Shown here: in pieces, positions 22,188 to 32,575 of the stretch
Position numbering within the stretch: the stretch's first letter is position 1
How the letters are laid out: the number at the start of each line of letters is the position of its first letter
Source of the DNA: Agrypnia vestita
Lineage: Eukaryota; Arthropoda; Insecta; Trichoptera; Phryganeidae
DNA: 64,000 nucleotides
Direction: 5' to 3'
NCBI GenBank assembly: GCA_016648135.1
Contig: JADDOH010002018.1
Location: forward strand, 62,001 to 126,000
The notes under the pieces: model-generated
Told to the model about the DNA's origin: nothing
What the model saw: only the letters and a program-made list of their open reading frames with translations
Database searches by the model: none
Position numbers and translations under genes: made by a program

Positions 22188-22642
22188 CAGTCTCACGTAC
22201 GCAGCTGAGACGTGGGTACTTACTAAGAGGAATGAGCGAGCACTGGATGTTTTTGAAAGGAAAATTTTGAGGCGTATCTTCGGACCGGTTCTAGAAAATA
22301 GACTTTGGCGCATACGTTACAACAATGAGCTCTTTACTCTATTTAAGGAGCCAAACGTCACAAAATTTATAAAACTGGGAAGACTTCGGTGGCTGGGTCA
22401 TGTGGAGAGAATGTCCGAGGTTCAAGCACCAAAGTCCCTGCTGAACTCAAGGCCTTAGGAAGGAGCTTAGGAAGGCCAAAATTAAGATGGAGTGACAACG
22501 TCCTCAAAGATATCTCTGCCTTAGAGCTTCGAAACTGGAGAGAGCTGGCACTAGACCGAGATGAGTGGAGGAAAATTATTGAGGAGGCCAGGACCCACCA
22601 AGGGTTGTAGTGCCAAGAATGACGATGATGATGATGATCGAT
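22188..22642 (+). pseudogene. RTE-like LINE reverse transcriptase C-terminus with (GAT)n tail
   Basis: The first frame (from 22188) encodes YAAETWVLTKRNERALDVFE, then LRRIFGP and LGRLRWLGHVERM. After a frameshift at about 22420-22450 it continues in another frame as LGRPKLRWSDNVLKD, ending WRKIIEEARTHQGL and a stop. A (GATGAT)n tail follows at 22622-22641. These are the conserved thumb/C-terminal motifs and tail of an RTE-clade non-LTR retrotransposon. The catalytic palm is missing because of 5' truncation. The 3' end of a sibling copy lies at 55080-55168. Confidence 0.85.
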
Positions 22643-22849
22643 GTGACTCATATTCCGTATACGCATCTTAGTACTTTTATTGATAAATCTGCCTTTTATT
22701 ATTAAATCGCGAACGCGGTAAACATAATTAAATTGTCGGATTTTATTGTGAAGATTTTCATTTATGCTATGGGAAAATAGTGATTTTTTGAACAATGCTT
22801 TTGAATATGCATTTTATAAAATAAAAAAACAAAGTTCTTAATCCGACTA

Positions 22850-23115
22850 CAGATACTTGGCGGCACTATCCCTCCGGATACGTTGATGGGGCGCGAATAA
22901 TATATCGCCTTCCGACATGCGCGTTGGGCTTTGTGGTCCTGGCGTGCGATCATCGTCGGATGCTTTCTTTGTATCTTCGAAGATTGGGTCTGGTCCGGAC
23001 CGGTCGCGGGGAAGGCGGGAGGTATGAAGAATTGTTTGCATTTAGAATGATTGCCCGCAAATTGATAAGACGTCCGTAAATGGCAGGGTGATTTAAAGAT
23101 TGTCGAGGGGGGATT
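22850..23115. other. GC-raised island, non-coding
   Basis: Complex CG-containing block (GGCGGCACTATCCCTCCGGA, then GGTCCGGACCGGTCGCGGGG). Overlapping minus-strand frames of 64-131 codons exist in three registers, which indicates absence of stops from GC rather than a gene. No second copy. Candidate conserved non-coding DNA. Confidence 0.35.
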
Positions 23116-23399
23116 TTTTCGATGTAGAAAAGCGTTTTGGTAAATATTGGCAAACATTATAATCTGGAAGACGATATATCTAGTACATTACACGAGCCAT
23201 AAATAAATGTAGGTGTCTAAAGTACGTACATAGCTATTTATAAAATTAGTGATATTTTTTACAGAAAAGTGACGTTTTTAGATTTCGGGGCAAATCCCTT
23301 AATTTTATTTCGATTTCATATCTATATCTAATACGCGCTAAGTGACAGGATAAATGTATGCATTTTTAATTAAATCAAATTTATAGAAATAATTTTTCG

Positions 23400-23739
23400 A
23401 TACTTTGATTTATATTTAAAAAAAACTAACCCATAAAAAACAAGTTTTTACTATACTCCCTTTCTCATTTACTAGTGGAAACAGATTTGGCGCTTAATCT
23501 ACGCGTTGGGTTCGAGTCGGGCGACACTACAAAAGCGAGTGGTAAAAAATTTCGAAAAATCCAAAATTATACTATAATTATTAATTTTTTAAAACGAAAA
23601 TTTGTTAGATCATTTTTACTGTCGCCACGAGTCTGTTTGCAAAGTTTCAGCTCGAATGGATTACAGGAAAAGGGTTAAAAATCGATCCAAAGTTTTTTCG
23701 ACAGACAAGCAAGCAAGCAAGCTGACGCTACGAGTTAAA
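23400..23739 (+). repeat. Dispersed repeat A, second copy
   Basis: Matches the reverse complement of 4955-5500. It includes GGTTCGAGTCGGGCGACACT, AAGGGTTAAAAATCGATCCA and four AAGC units at about 23707-23722. The spanning frame has no recognised protein. Confidence 0.6.
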
Positions 23740-23811
23740 AGACGATTTTAATAATCTAATATATAGACGATTTTAATAATCTAATATATAGACGATTTTA
23801 ATAATCTAAAA
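23740..23811. repeat. Three-unit 25-bp tandem repeat
   Basis: Units start at 23740, 23765 and 23790 (AGACGATTTTAATAATCTAA core). The third is slightly truncated. The array directly follows the ACGAGTTAAA end of repeat A, so it probably arose from that end. Confidence 0.85.
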
Positions 23812-23925
23812 TAGCTTAAGCTTTTTGGATTATCAACATTGACAACAAAGATCGGGGGTAAGGTCTTACTTGCGGTAACCGTAATCAATATTATATCTCT
23901 TTCAATAATGATAAATTATATCTCT

Positions 23926-24100
23926 TTGTAGCTCTTTTAGCCAAGTGGTTCTGGCACTGGCTTCTCACACCGAGGGTTCCGGGTTCCATTCCCGGTGAAG
24001 TCACAACACATCTATGTGATTTTCTCAAGCTTGGGTGTTTTTGTGACGTAACAACTTCAGTAATTGGACTTTCTATTCTGTTGAAGCGTTTAAAAAAAAA
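23926..24100 (+). mobile_element. tRNA-derived SINE, family 2, copy B
   Basis: The tRNA-like head includes TAGCTCTTTTAGCCAAGTGG and the box B region GGTTCCATTCC, with anticodon-loop sequence TTCTCAC suggesting a tRNA-Glu-like ancestor. The body has TCTATGTGATTTTCTCAAGC and ends GTTGAAGCGT, then an A-rich tail. Same order as copies at 5660 and 44345. Confidence 0.8.
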
Positions 24101-25300
24101 AAGAAAGAAAAATTATAATAAATACACTAATATAAGCATAACTTTGAATACTTAAAGCAAATAAATTTTCACGTAAATCAAAAATAAAATGAATTTTGTT
24201 TATATTTGAGTTCATTTATTTGAATGACCATTTTTCATCATTTCCAATTCATTAAAACATTTTTATGACCATGATGGACAAAATGATAATTTATGAAACC
24301 TGTGGGGAAAATAAATAAAATCATATGATTATATTATAAAGAAAGTTCATAATAAATTTAATTTCCTGGAAATTAACAGGGAAGAGGGATTGTAATTAAG
24401 AAAATCCTAATATTTTACGTAATGAGTTAGCTTGGTACACACGTATCCTCTTTTGTTAAAAAACTGCTAAGGTATTAAAAATCCCGATACTTGCCCTTAT
24501 TGCGCAGTACTAGTGGGGTGAAGCAGAGTTGTACAAAGGATATCCGCCCCTTGAATGGGGTTGCGGCCTGAACAATCCGAAGACAGGGCTAAGGAGGATC
24601 GAGGGGCACTTCACAGAAGGAAAAGGCTGATGTAGGCTTTGACATGAGGAGACTGATTAGAATGCAGAAAGATAACTTTTACATAAAAATTGCAAAAATC
24701 ACAATGAAAATTTAACAGAAAGAAAAAAGCCGTTAAATGGAAGTATAATGTTATTTTTAATACAATACTTCCATTTAAGTAAAGAAATAAAGTATATTCT
24801 TCTCTCCTCAATATTGATTTGGACAAAGGAACAAATACGCAATAATAAAAAATAAAAATAAAACGCAAAAAAGGAACAAAAACGCAAAAAAAAACCGTAC
24901 AGAATAATTAAATATTGCAGTTCATCTCCCACGTAAAACACTGTTAAAAATGTTTTTGAATAAATTCAAAATGGTGAAGCTACATGTGTTATTCTCTGAA
25001 AGGTTACGGAGAAGATTAAATTTTCGAAATCTTAACGAAAAATTCGATAAAAACCAATACTGCCTTGTTCGATATATATAAGGAACACGATTTCACCAAA
25101 ATATAATTGAATTCTCTGATAAATAGAGCGACAATGGCTGGAAAACCCAAATCGAATATATAACACATTCTCCATTTGACGGTTAAACACCTCTTCTTCC
25201 GATTAATGTAGGTACATACCAGAATTTTTGTGTATACAATACCGTCTAAATATAATAATTTCTTTGTCTTTCCGTAACATGCTAGAATGATAACTTAAGA
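24101..25300. other. AT-rich intergenic DNA, no gene seen
   Basis: A slightly GC-raised patch at 24480-24630 (with AAGCAGAGTTGTACAAAGGA) shows no gene. The remainder is A-rich low-complexity DNA, with an inverted repeat of AAATGGAAGTATAATGTTAT around 24735-24780. Confidence 0.45.
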
Positions 25301-25304
25301 TAAT

Positions 25305-25415
25305 TAGAGTATGACATGCAATCAGCGCGCTGCTCATGTTGCGCGGTCACGCAAAGGTCGTTAGTAATTATTATTATTCCCGTGATTTTTCATGGAAAAT
25401 AATAATAATTACGAA
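25305..25415 (-). repeat. Dispersed repeat D, inverted copy
   Basis: The reverse complement carries CCATGAAAAATCACGGGA, then TTACTAACGACC..TTGCGTG and CAGCGCGCTGATTG, matching 53050-53135 and 56130-56200 in order. Probably part of an unclassified dispersed element. Confidence 0.6.
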
Positions 25416-26779
25416 AAAAATAAGTACGGCTAGTTAAATGTAAACTTAATCGAACTTTGAATATCCATTGACATTATTAAAATGCTCCTACTTCTGAAAC
25501 AGTTGAGGTTTAAACAATTAATTTTATTAATTTTTTTACATACTGATTGTTCACTAGTCGTTAATGACTCTGATATATGTCCCAACGTAATATTAAAGAA
25601 CAATTTAAAAAAAGAGGTATCACATGTAATAGAATATGGTTAAGAAATCTAGAAAAATCGTAGAAAATTAAATTAAGAGCAAATTTAAATGAACAAATTA
25701 AACGGGGTATAAAATTACCGCAAAAGTCTTAAGTGCATGGGTTTCAAATTCTAATTAAAAAAATATATGATATTTAGTTTCAAATATTAAACACCTACAC
25801 GTTCATAATAGCATGTACTAAAACTACTTTAAAACTCTGAGTATTTGTTGAAGGCAACACTGCTTTCTAATAAAATAAGAAACTAGAAATGGATTCAGAA
25901 ATTATATGTTATTTGCGGGTATATTTAGCACTTGTGGTTAATGTGTGTCCCTTAGTTAGGCAACAGTTCTATTTCATAATGGTATAAAAATACGCCCCCT
26001 TCACATAAAAACAAAATAATTGTCCATTACATACGATTTATTGTAATAAAATTACGAATATATTGATCTTGAAAAACTCTATGTACCTGAATTATTCGTG
26101 TTAACTTCGGGTAAGAATTTTTTCTATTTTTATTTTACATGAAAATACTACCACATTTTAAACATTATCTAGAAAATGATTATTCAAAATAAATAAAAAG
26201 TTTTAAATATTCCATTGTTCGATTTCAAACCACCCCTTTATTTGTATCTATTTTGTGACTTCATGTATACTATACAGCACGACATAAACGGTGGTGAATA
26301 TGTTTCTTCCAATTCCGTGATAGACGTGAAATTGTTTTCACCTTTGAAATGACATAACATAACTGTTTCCGACATACGAGTAATATGTCATGCAAACACT
26401 ACATATTCACTTTTACGAAAGTAAAGCGTGCAAAAATTATAGTAATAAAGATATTAAAAAATTATATTTAAAAAAATTAAACAAACATTATTTTCAAGCA
26501 AAGCGTTTTTGTGAAAATGCCTCTTGAAGGGCTGAAACGAAACCCGAAATCCACTCCTGGTCGCTCGAGCATACATTTAAAAAAAGTCGTAATTCGCGGA
26601 TGTAGGTTATAATATAATTCCCAGACGCAGCTTGGAAAATAAAAAGGAGGCCAGAAAAAGGACAATATTCTTTTTATTGAAACATTTTTCCGTCACATTT
26701 TTAAGAAAATCTACCCAAATTTGTACTTGAATTTTAACGTCTACGAAATTAAAATAATTTATGAGTTAATGTCTCAATT
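25416..26779. other. AT-rich intergenic DNA, no gene seen
   Basis: No coding frame, repeat end or RNA gene recognised. Confidence 0.5.
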
Positions 26780-26890
26780 TCCCTTTTCATACTTCCACCC
26801 TCTCGCTTCGCGGTTAAGGCGGAGGGCGTCTGGGGGTGGGAGCTCACAACTCGGGACACCCTTTTCAAGTTGCCAGTCAGTTGGTAGATT
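26780..26890. other. Short GC-raised island
   Basis: About 100 bases (CCTCTCGCTTCGCGGTTAAG, then GGGTGGGAGCTCACAACTCG) with no open frame of note and no related copy. Confidence 0.25.
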
Positions 26891-26899
26891 GCAACAATT

Positions 26900-28195
26900 T
26901 TGTGAAGTGTAAACTAACTTTTTTTTTTCTGAGGAAAATTCTTTTTTATTATTTTTGCTCATGGAATTTAACGATTCGAAAAAATGACGGTAATTTATAG
27001 CAAAAACAAAGTATTCCTCGGTATTTGATAAAAACAACATCGGTAGAATGCTTGCTTAAATCTTCACAATAAAGAGGATCATATTTTTGATGGTCCCTTT
27101 GTTTACTATTCGTATAACCTTTATACGCAAAGTAAAGCTGAAAAGTGACGTTTTTCGGCTTCGTGTTAACTCCATCCCACAATTAAATAAAACTCTTTTG
27201 TGTACGATTTATGTTCAGGCATTTACGGTGTATTTATGTGTACGCCGCGCAAATGTAGGATTTGCGGAAAACAAAAAATATATTTTCTGTAGCTAAATTT
27301 TATCACGACACGTGTTCTTGATAAGACAAATAAAGAGTAGAGAAAAAATTGCTAAAAAAAAGCAATGAACTTCGTACACGGCGATAAGATCTTCTAAACC
27401 TATAAAAATTTTAAGCCACTAATTATTGAAATATCGTTAAAACAGTTTTAAAAAATAATTTACGTGTAAGTTTAAACTTTTTCAAGGCTCATGTCAGACC
27501 TGAACAGGACCTAAGTAAGTAAGAATAAGCGTAAAAGGTATTTGTTATAAGCTCGTAATATACTTCATACAGGAGAATATAATTGGTCATCACTTTATTC
27601 TTTCATTCTATCCATTTATTTAATTCTATAAAATTTTACAGTACATTAAATAATTATAATTAAAGTACCTACATTAATTCAAAAACGTGTGTAGATTTGG
27701 CATATAAATAACAAACGACAAATATTTTTTTATTAAAAATGCTTAAACTTGTAGAATTCCTGTTTTGCAATAAAACAAAACACGAATAACGTTGATTTTT
27801 CATTTGCATTTTCTTAAAAATCAAACAATTAGGAAAAAAAAAACTAGTATATGGTTTAAGTATATATCGTTTTTATAACGATAATAAAAAAAGAAATATT
27901 GATTTGTAAAAAAAATACAATCGACACCACAGACCACCAAAATGTGTAGACAAGAACAAACATAAATATTTTTGGTACATCATCTCGTTCTGCGGCTGGT
28001 TTCATTACGTTTGACTTGTTTAAAAAAATTTACGAGTTTGTAAATTTTAAAACAGTCATGAAAAGGTCAAACTCAACAATGTTATGTTTTATTTTAAAGA
28101 AGATAAGTCATGTTTTATTTCAAAAATACATTTGTGATAATCTATCTTGATTCAAAGAAGAAACAATGAAATAAAAATATAATTGGTTTTCGTCA
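26900..28195. other. AT-rich intergenic DNA, no gene seen
   Basis: No recognisable gene or mobile element. Confidence 0.5.
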
Positions 28196-28199
28196 AAAA

Positions 28200-28480
28200 A
28201 AAATTGATCGCGGATATTTTTCCAATGTCTTATCGATCGGTGCGTCGTTATTAAAGCACCCAAAATATAGAATGCTTTTGAAATCGGCGACATTGCGGAC
28301 CGCGGCATTCTGGCCAATGAGAGGCTTAGGATCGGGAGGCGGCAGAAAAGATCGAGAGAGATGGAAAGTTTATATATAGGAGTCAGGACAATTTATTTGG
28401 GCATTTCAAATAGATCAGTTGACCGGAGGTCACGCAGGTTGACGAAAGATTGCGTGCGCATCACGGCTTTAACGATGTAA
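28200..28480 (+). promoter_or_regulatory. Promoter-like GC-raised island with CCAAT and TATA words
   Basis: Within a complex, GC-raised block there are, in order, a CCAATGA box (28313), GGGAGGCGGC (28334), a strong TATATATAGG (28371) and an initiator-like ATCAGTTG (28414). The TATA-to-initiator distance is longer than the usual 30 bp or so, which weakens the case. No coding frame follows. It could be the promoter of a non-coding transcript, a solo LTR promoter, or coincidence. No LTR boundaries could be identified. Confidence 0.25.
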
Positions 28481-29330
28481 TAATGTAAATTTTCGTATAG
28501 ACTCCTTTTATTGATAACGATTTTGTATAGCTACGTTATTTAATATTACGAATTATCGATTCTTCTAAAGCCTCTCTGAAATTAGATCTTTCAATGTCGA
28601 TTCATTTAATATACTAAGCAATCATATCAGATTATTATGGGTTAAATATTATATATATTTATATTTTATTATTAGCATTCCAAAATAATAAAGATATCAC
28701 CACGTTTATTAAATTCCGGTCAAATTGATAGTAAATTAATTAATTAATTATAGGTTTTCGTAAATGATTTAATGCTTGCGTTGGACATTCCTAGTTTAAT
28801 TAACTAGAAAAGTTTATACTTTTGTCGAAGGATTCTGGTTTACCGCGGTTCATAACGTAGGGTCCTAATCAGTAGACAACACGTGCCAATTTTCTACGAC
28901 GTATTAATAGCAAAAAGGTATGAAATTATATTTTAGTAAATCAGTTAAGGTCAGCTCTATAGGAAAACAAAAGGTAGCATTTTAAAAGTAAATTACGGCG
29001 TCTAGTTGAAATGCGCGGGCGACGTCCCTGAACTGCGCGCGCTGATCGTAACCAACATGGACGCTGACATTCTCTATAAATTCCGATAATTAAATTTGTA
29101 ACCAATATCAAATCCTTTGATATTCTAGCAATCATATCAGGAATTTGAAGTAGATAGACCAGTTTCTTAGAATACCAATGCTGCACTAGCTGTAGGACAT
29201 ATATAATGGAATATAGGAATTCCCTAAAGTTTAGCTTTTTAGTTCGAACTGTTTATGAGTTTAAATGAATTCTAGGAAGGAATCAGTATCGAATACCTGG
29301 TTTAACATCTGTGTGATTTAGATTTAAAGA
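28481..29330. other. AT-rich intergenic DNA, no gene seen
   Basis: Mostly AT-rich. A short GC-rich patch at 29005-29050 contains GCGCGCGCTGATCG, loosely like repeat D but too short to assign. Confidence 0.45.
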
Positions 29331-29470
29331 AAAGAGATTAATTTAGTAAATTCCAAACATATCTGTTGCGTACAACGTAAGTTTTGAAGGGTTAAATATA
29401 AAAGAGATTAATTTAGTTAGATTTATATGTAATTGTCATACACGGGGTAAATTTTGAAGAGTTAGAACAG
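29331..29470. repeat. Imperfect two-unit tandem repeat (about 70 bp)
   Basis: AAAGAGATTAATTTAGT occurs at about 29332 and again at 29401. Each is followed by diverged sequence and then GTAAGTTTTGAAGGGTTA or GTAAATTTTGAAGAGTTA. It looks like an old tandem duplication. Confidence 0.6.
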
Positions 29471-29786
29471 TGCACTTTTGGTTAAATTATACTATAAATA
29501 ATGTTATAGAGTCTTAATGTTTTCAGCTTGGATTATTATTTCATAGTTAGATTTTCTAATTATTATAGATTAATATTATATATGTATATTAATATTCAGA
29601 AAAATAAGATTAGTACAAGATTCACATTACTAGGTTTTACTATTAAATGGAAATGCGTACATTTCTATACGTAATATAACAACGCATTGTTCATAAGCTC
29701 GCCGGTCGCGTAGTTTATTCGAGAACGAATCGAAAGATTATAAGAAAGATTTATATTATTTTACATATTTAGTTTACATATTCAAA

Positions 29787-29874
29787 TGCTAAGAAACCGT
29801 GTCTGCGTATTTAAGTGAACTATAAATATAATATTTATAGTTCACTTAAATACGCAGACACAGTTTTCTTAGCA
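29787..29874. repeat. 88-bp nearly perfect palindrome
   Basis: Two arms of about 43 bases beginning TGCTAAGAAACCGTGTCTGC and ending with its reverse complement (one indel and one substitution by eye), with almost no loop. It may be a minimal palindromic MITE (TIRs only). A transcript would fold into a single hairpin of precursor-microRNA size. Confidence 0.85.
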
Positions 29875-30157
29875 ATATATCGTGTCGGAAAAAAAAATAC
29901 AGAGTAGTTGATCTAACTTTGTAGGTTAGATTTCAGTGAGGTAAATAATTATTTATATATTATTAGTATAGTTTTGTTTTATGTATAGGCGAATAGCCTC
30001 ACTTTGTCACACATTTAACACGAAGACTTTGAAACAAAATTAAAAAAATAACATTCACTATAAAAAAAATACGTTTTGTTTACTAGGGGATTTAATTATG
30101 TAAGATTAAATACTTTAACTATCACCTGTCGAGGTTGAGCATTATAAATGTGTCTTA

Positions 30158-30303
30158 GGGCCGGTTGTATTAATTTGGATTACAGTAATCTTTCGTAAAA
30201 ACCATTGATTTTTACTAAAACGGAATGTGTGATTGGTGGAAAACGAAATAATCGATGGTTTAATCGAAAGATTACTATTTAACCAAGTTGATACAACCGG
30301 CCC
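30158..30303. mobile_element. Tourist/Harbinger-type MITE (146 bp)
   Basis: Terminal inverted repeats start GGGCCGGTTGTAT on the left and end ATACAACCGGCCC on the right, extending inward imperfectly (TAATCTTTCG near each end). It is flanked by a TTA direct repeat (30155-30157 and 30304-30306). Three-base TTA target duplications with GGG/CCC-starting TIRs are characteristic of PIF/Harbinger derivatives (established knowledge). No coding capacity. Confidence 0.8.
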
Positions 30304-30390
30304 TTATTTCCGTTGCGATCCGATCCCCTCGCCTAAAGAAGGGGTTTAATTCATCGTTGTACAATTTTACTCTCTGTGTTTGAAAGCAAA

Positions 30391-30797
30391 AATGTCATCA
30401 TCATCATATTCTTCTCTTGTCCTATTCGGGTCGGGGATCCACTGCATCGACAAGGCGCCTCCATTCGTCCCTGTCTTTCGCTGATTGTGCGGCCTCCGTC
30501 CATTGTAGTTCCATCCTTTCCTCGCACAGTTTCTGGAGTTGCCTCGCCCAACTATGTCTGGAGCGGCCCACTGGTCGTTTACCCTCAGGAATCGAACTCA
30601 GTATTTTCCTTGGAATTCGGTCATCAAACATTCTTAGTACGTGCCCAAGCCATCTCAATCACGATTTTTCTATGAAGAGTAGCGGTGGTTCAATGTTTAG
30701 ATCGCCCCGGATCGTCGAGTTTCTTATTCGTTCCCATTTCGTAACTCCTGCCACTCCTCTCAAGTTCTTCATTTCGGCAGCTTGGACTCTAATGCGT
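30391..30797 (-). pseudogene. RTE-like LINE reverse transcriptase C-terminus with (GAT)n tail
   Basis: The minus frame encodes RVQAAEMKNLRGVAGVTKWE, then IEPPLLFIEKS, an in-frame TGA (30659-30661), then LRWLGHVLRMFDDRIPRKIL and WRRLVDAVDPRPE before the stop. A GATGATGATGA tail (30393-30404) ends the element. The order of motifs is typical of the RTE-clade C-terminus. The palm domain is missing, and the 5' truncation point abuts a plus-strand L2-like LINE at about 30798. Confidence 0.85.
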
Positions 30798-31305
30798 GAG
30801 ACAACTAACACTTCGCTCAGCATCAACATCTAATACAAATAGGTTAGCTGAAGTAAATCGCGTCCACAAAACTAATTTCGGTGATCGTGCTTTCGCGGTG
30901 GCTGGACCAAAGTTATGGAACAAACTACCTAACAAACTGAGACAAACTGACAGCTTACCACTGTTCAAAAAACAACTTAAGACGCATTTATTTAGACAAT
31001 CCTATAAAAACCTATAAAATCTAACCACAACAACGCTAGCTAATGTTTTCCACTCATATTGTGCACTCCGCGAAAACACATAATTCTTTCAGGGACTCAC
31101 AAACTATTATAGTACTCAATTTTAATTCCACTTCTTGTATGCCACCTAGTGAATAAGTAATAGTAAATAAGTTTTTTCTTTTCTAGCAGTAAGTTGTCTT
31201 GTAAGATAATAATTTCTCTGTGTAAAGCGCCCTTGAGGTGAGTATTTCGCGAAAACGGCGCTATACAAATTATCCAATTATTATTATTATTATTATTATT
31301 ATTAA
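30798..31305 (+). pseudogene. L2/CR1-like LINE 3' end, 5'-truncated
   Basis: The frame ending at 31017 encodes NFGDRAFAVAGPKLWNKLP, then LPLFKKQLKTHLFRQSYKNL and a stop, the well-known C-terminal signature of L2/CR1-group LINE ORF2. The 3' untranslated region ends with GTAAAGCGCCCTTGAG and GGCGCTATACAAAT followed by (ATT)n (31280-31303), a tail form typical of L2-like elements. Only the last roughly 70 codons remain, so it is non-functional. The very short (ATT)n-ended 3' region is intact. Confidence 0.85.
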
Positions 31306-31419
31306 AAATGTAAACTTTAATATTTGAATAAATTGACATCTAAATTAGTAAGAAGACTAATGTCATCATTAAAATATACGAAGAATTCTTAGAAAAAGTT
31401 GGTTTCTTGAAATAGTACG
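31306..31419. other. Short AT-rich spacer
   Basis: Nothing recognised. Confidence 0.5.
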
Positions 31420-31640
31420 CAAGGCCAGGGGTGGCGCGCGGCGGGCTGAGCATGCACCTCATTATTTCCCACGTGACGGCTAGACTGTCCATTAAAACTT
31501 CGCCCGGAGGGCGCGGGGATCACGCCGGCCCGGAACATTACAAACGAAAAGAACAGAGATTCTGCAAGTGGAAAGATCCGAGCCGCTATCCCAGTCTGTG
31601 TTTGCGCTTGTCATATAGAGGAGCGGTACTTGTTGAAGAT
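31420..31640. other. GC-rich island, non-coding
   Basis: Block with GGTGGCGCGCGGCGGGCTGA and CGCCCGGAGGGCGCGGGGAT. A 97-codon plus frame crosses it without recognisable domains. No second copy seen. Candidate regulatory or conserved non-coding DNA. Confidence 0.35.
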
Positions 31641-31700
31641 ACGCGATCTCGTTTTTCAGCTTTGCTTTTATGTTTTAATATAATATTTTATAATTTTCAA

Positions 31701-32217
31701 CATAAGGGTTGGCCAAGGTTCTAGTGCCAACCCTTATGTATGGAAGTGAAGCCTGGAATTGGCAAAAGAGGAATGAAAGTAGACTGAATGCGGTTGAAAT
31801 GCGGTCACTAAGACGCTTGTGTGGAAAATCTTTGTTCGATAGAGTGAGGAATGAACAAATTAGAAGTGAATGCAATGCTGGCTGTAGTGTGGTAGATAGA
31901 ATAAAGAAAGGAGTGCTGAGATGGTTTGGTCATGTGGAACGTATGAACGAGGAAAGGATGGTTAAGAAAATATATGAGGCGAATGTTGAAGGCAACAGGA
32001 ATAGAGGGCGTCCGCGAAAGACCTGGCACGATCAGGTACTACAAGTATTTGAGGATGGCCCTGTTAAAAGCCGCAACAATCGTAGAACGTGTATGAGAAG
32101 ATGTATGAATGTGGCCGAAGCAAAAGTGGTGTGCCAGGATAGAAGAGTGTGGCGTTCAATCCTCTCTGCCTACCCCTGCAGGGAAACGGCGTGATGGTTA
32201 GTTAGTTAGTTAGTTAG
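31701..32217 (+). mobile_element. 5'-truncated RTE-like LINE insertion with target duplication
   Basis: The body runs from 31701 to a (GTTA)n tail ending at about 32217. It is flanked by a 13-bp direct repeat, TTATAATTTTCAA (31688-31700 and 32218-32230). At the 5' junction the first 12 bases (CATAAGGGTTGG) are the inverted form of CCAACCCTTATG at 31727-31738, suggesting a snap-back or template switch when first-strand synthesis ended. The body carries the open reverse transcriptase C-terminus described separately. Confidence 0.85.
31709..32194 (+). pseudogene. LINE ORF2 C-terminus (open for 161 codons)
   Basis: Uninterrupted from 31709 to the TGA at 32192. It encodes VLVPTLMYGSEAW near the start, then LRRLCGKSLFDRVRNEQIR, GVLRWFGHVERMNEERMVKK, RGRPRKTWHDQVLQVFEDGP and RRVWRSILSAYPCRETA at the end. 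These are conserved segments downstream of the reverse transcriptase palm in RTE-like elements. The YxDD catalytic region is absent, so it encodes no active enzyme. It starts at a TTG, not an ATG. Lack of stop codons indicates a young insertion. Related fragments lie at 16472, 32290, 42540 and 59365. Confidence 0.85.
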
Positions 32218-32289
32218 TTATAATTTTCAATATTCTCATACATGTGAATTTTGAAGAAATTAAAGAACACTCGACAAGTGGTGAATTAC

Positions 32290-32575
32290 AATTACCTATT
32301 TGAACGAAAAACTAACTAGCCTCACACCGTTTTCCAGAGGGTTAGGCAGAACGGAAATTCATCTTCTTTTGTACCTTCAACTGTAAAAGCTTTTTATATA
32401 GAGCCATTCAACACTCGCTTCAAAATGTTATTTACTATCATCATATTTAGCGATTCTGTCTTTATTCTATCTATTGCATTATACCCAGCATTGCATTCAC
32501 ATCTGATTGATTCATTCTCCACTATATCGTACAAAAATTTTTCGCACGTCGGTACGTCTAAGCGACCGAATTAGC
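32290..32575 (-). pseudogene. RTE-like LINE remnant, internally deleted
   Basis: The minus strand encodes a diverged version of the same C-terminus (ENESIRCECNAGYNAIDRIK is visible), then jumps to the terminal region (FCLTLWKTV) with the middle missing. It is only about 70 bases from the younger related insertion at 31701-32217 and in opposite orientation. Confidence 0.7.

Noticed and set aside
23701..23811. CRISPR-like array
   Set aside because: The 25-bp units are directly adjacent with no spacers, and the genome is animal-like.
28120..29700. Full LTR retrotransposon
   Set aside because: A promoter-like island and some internal repeats are present, but I found no paired LTRs, primer-binding site or gag/pol frames.
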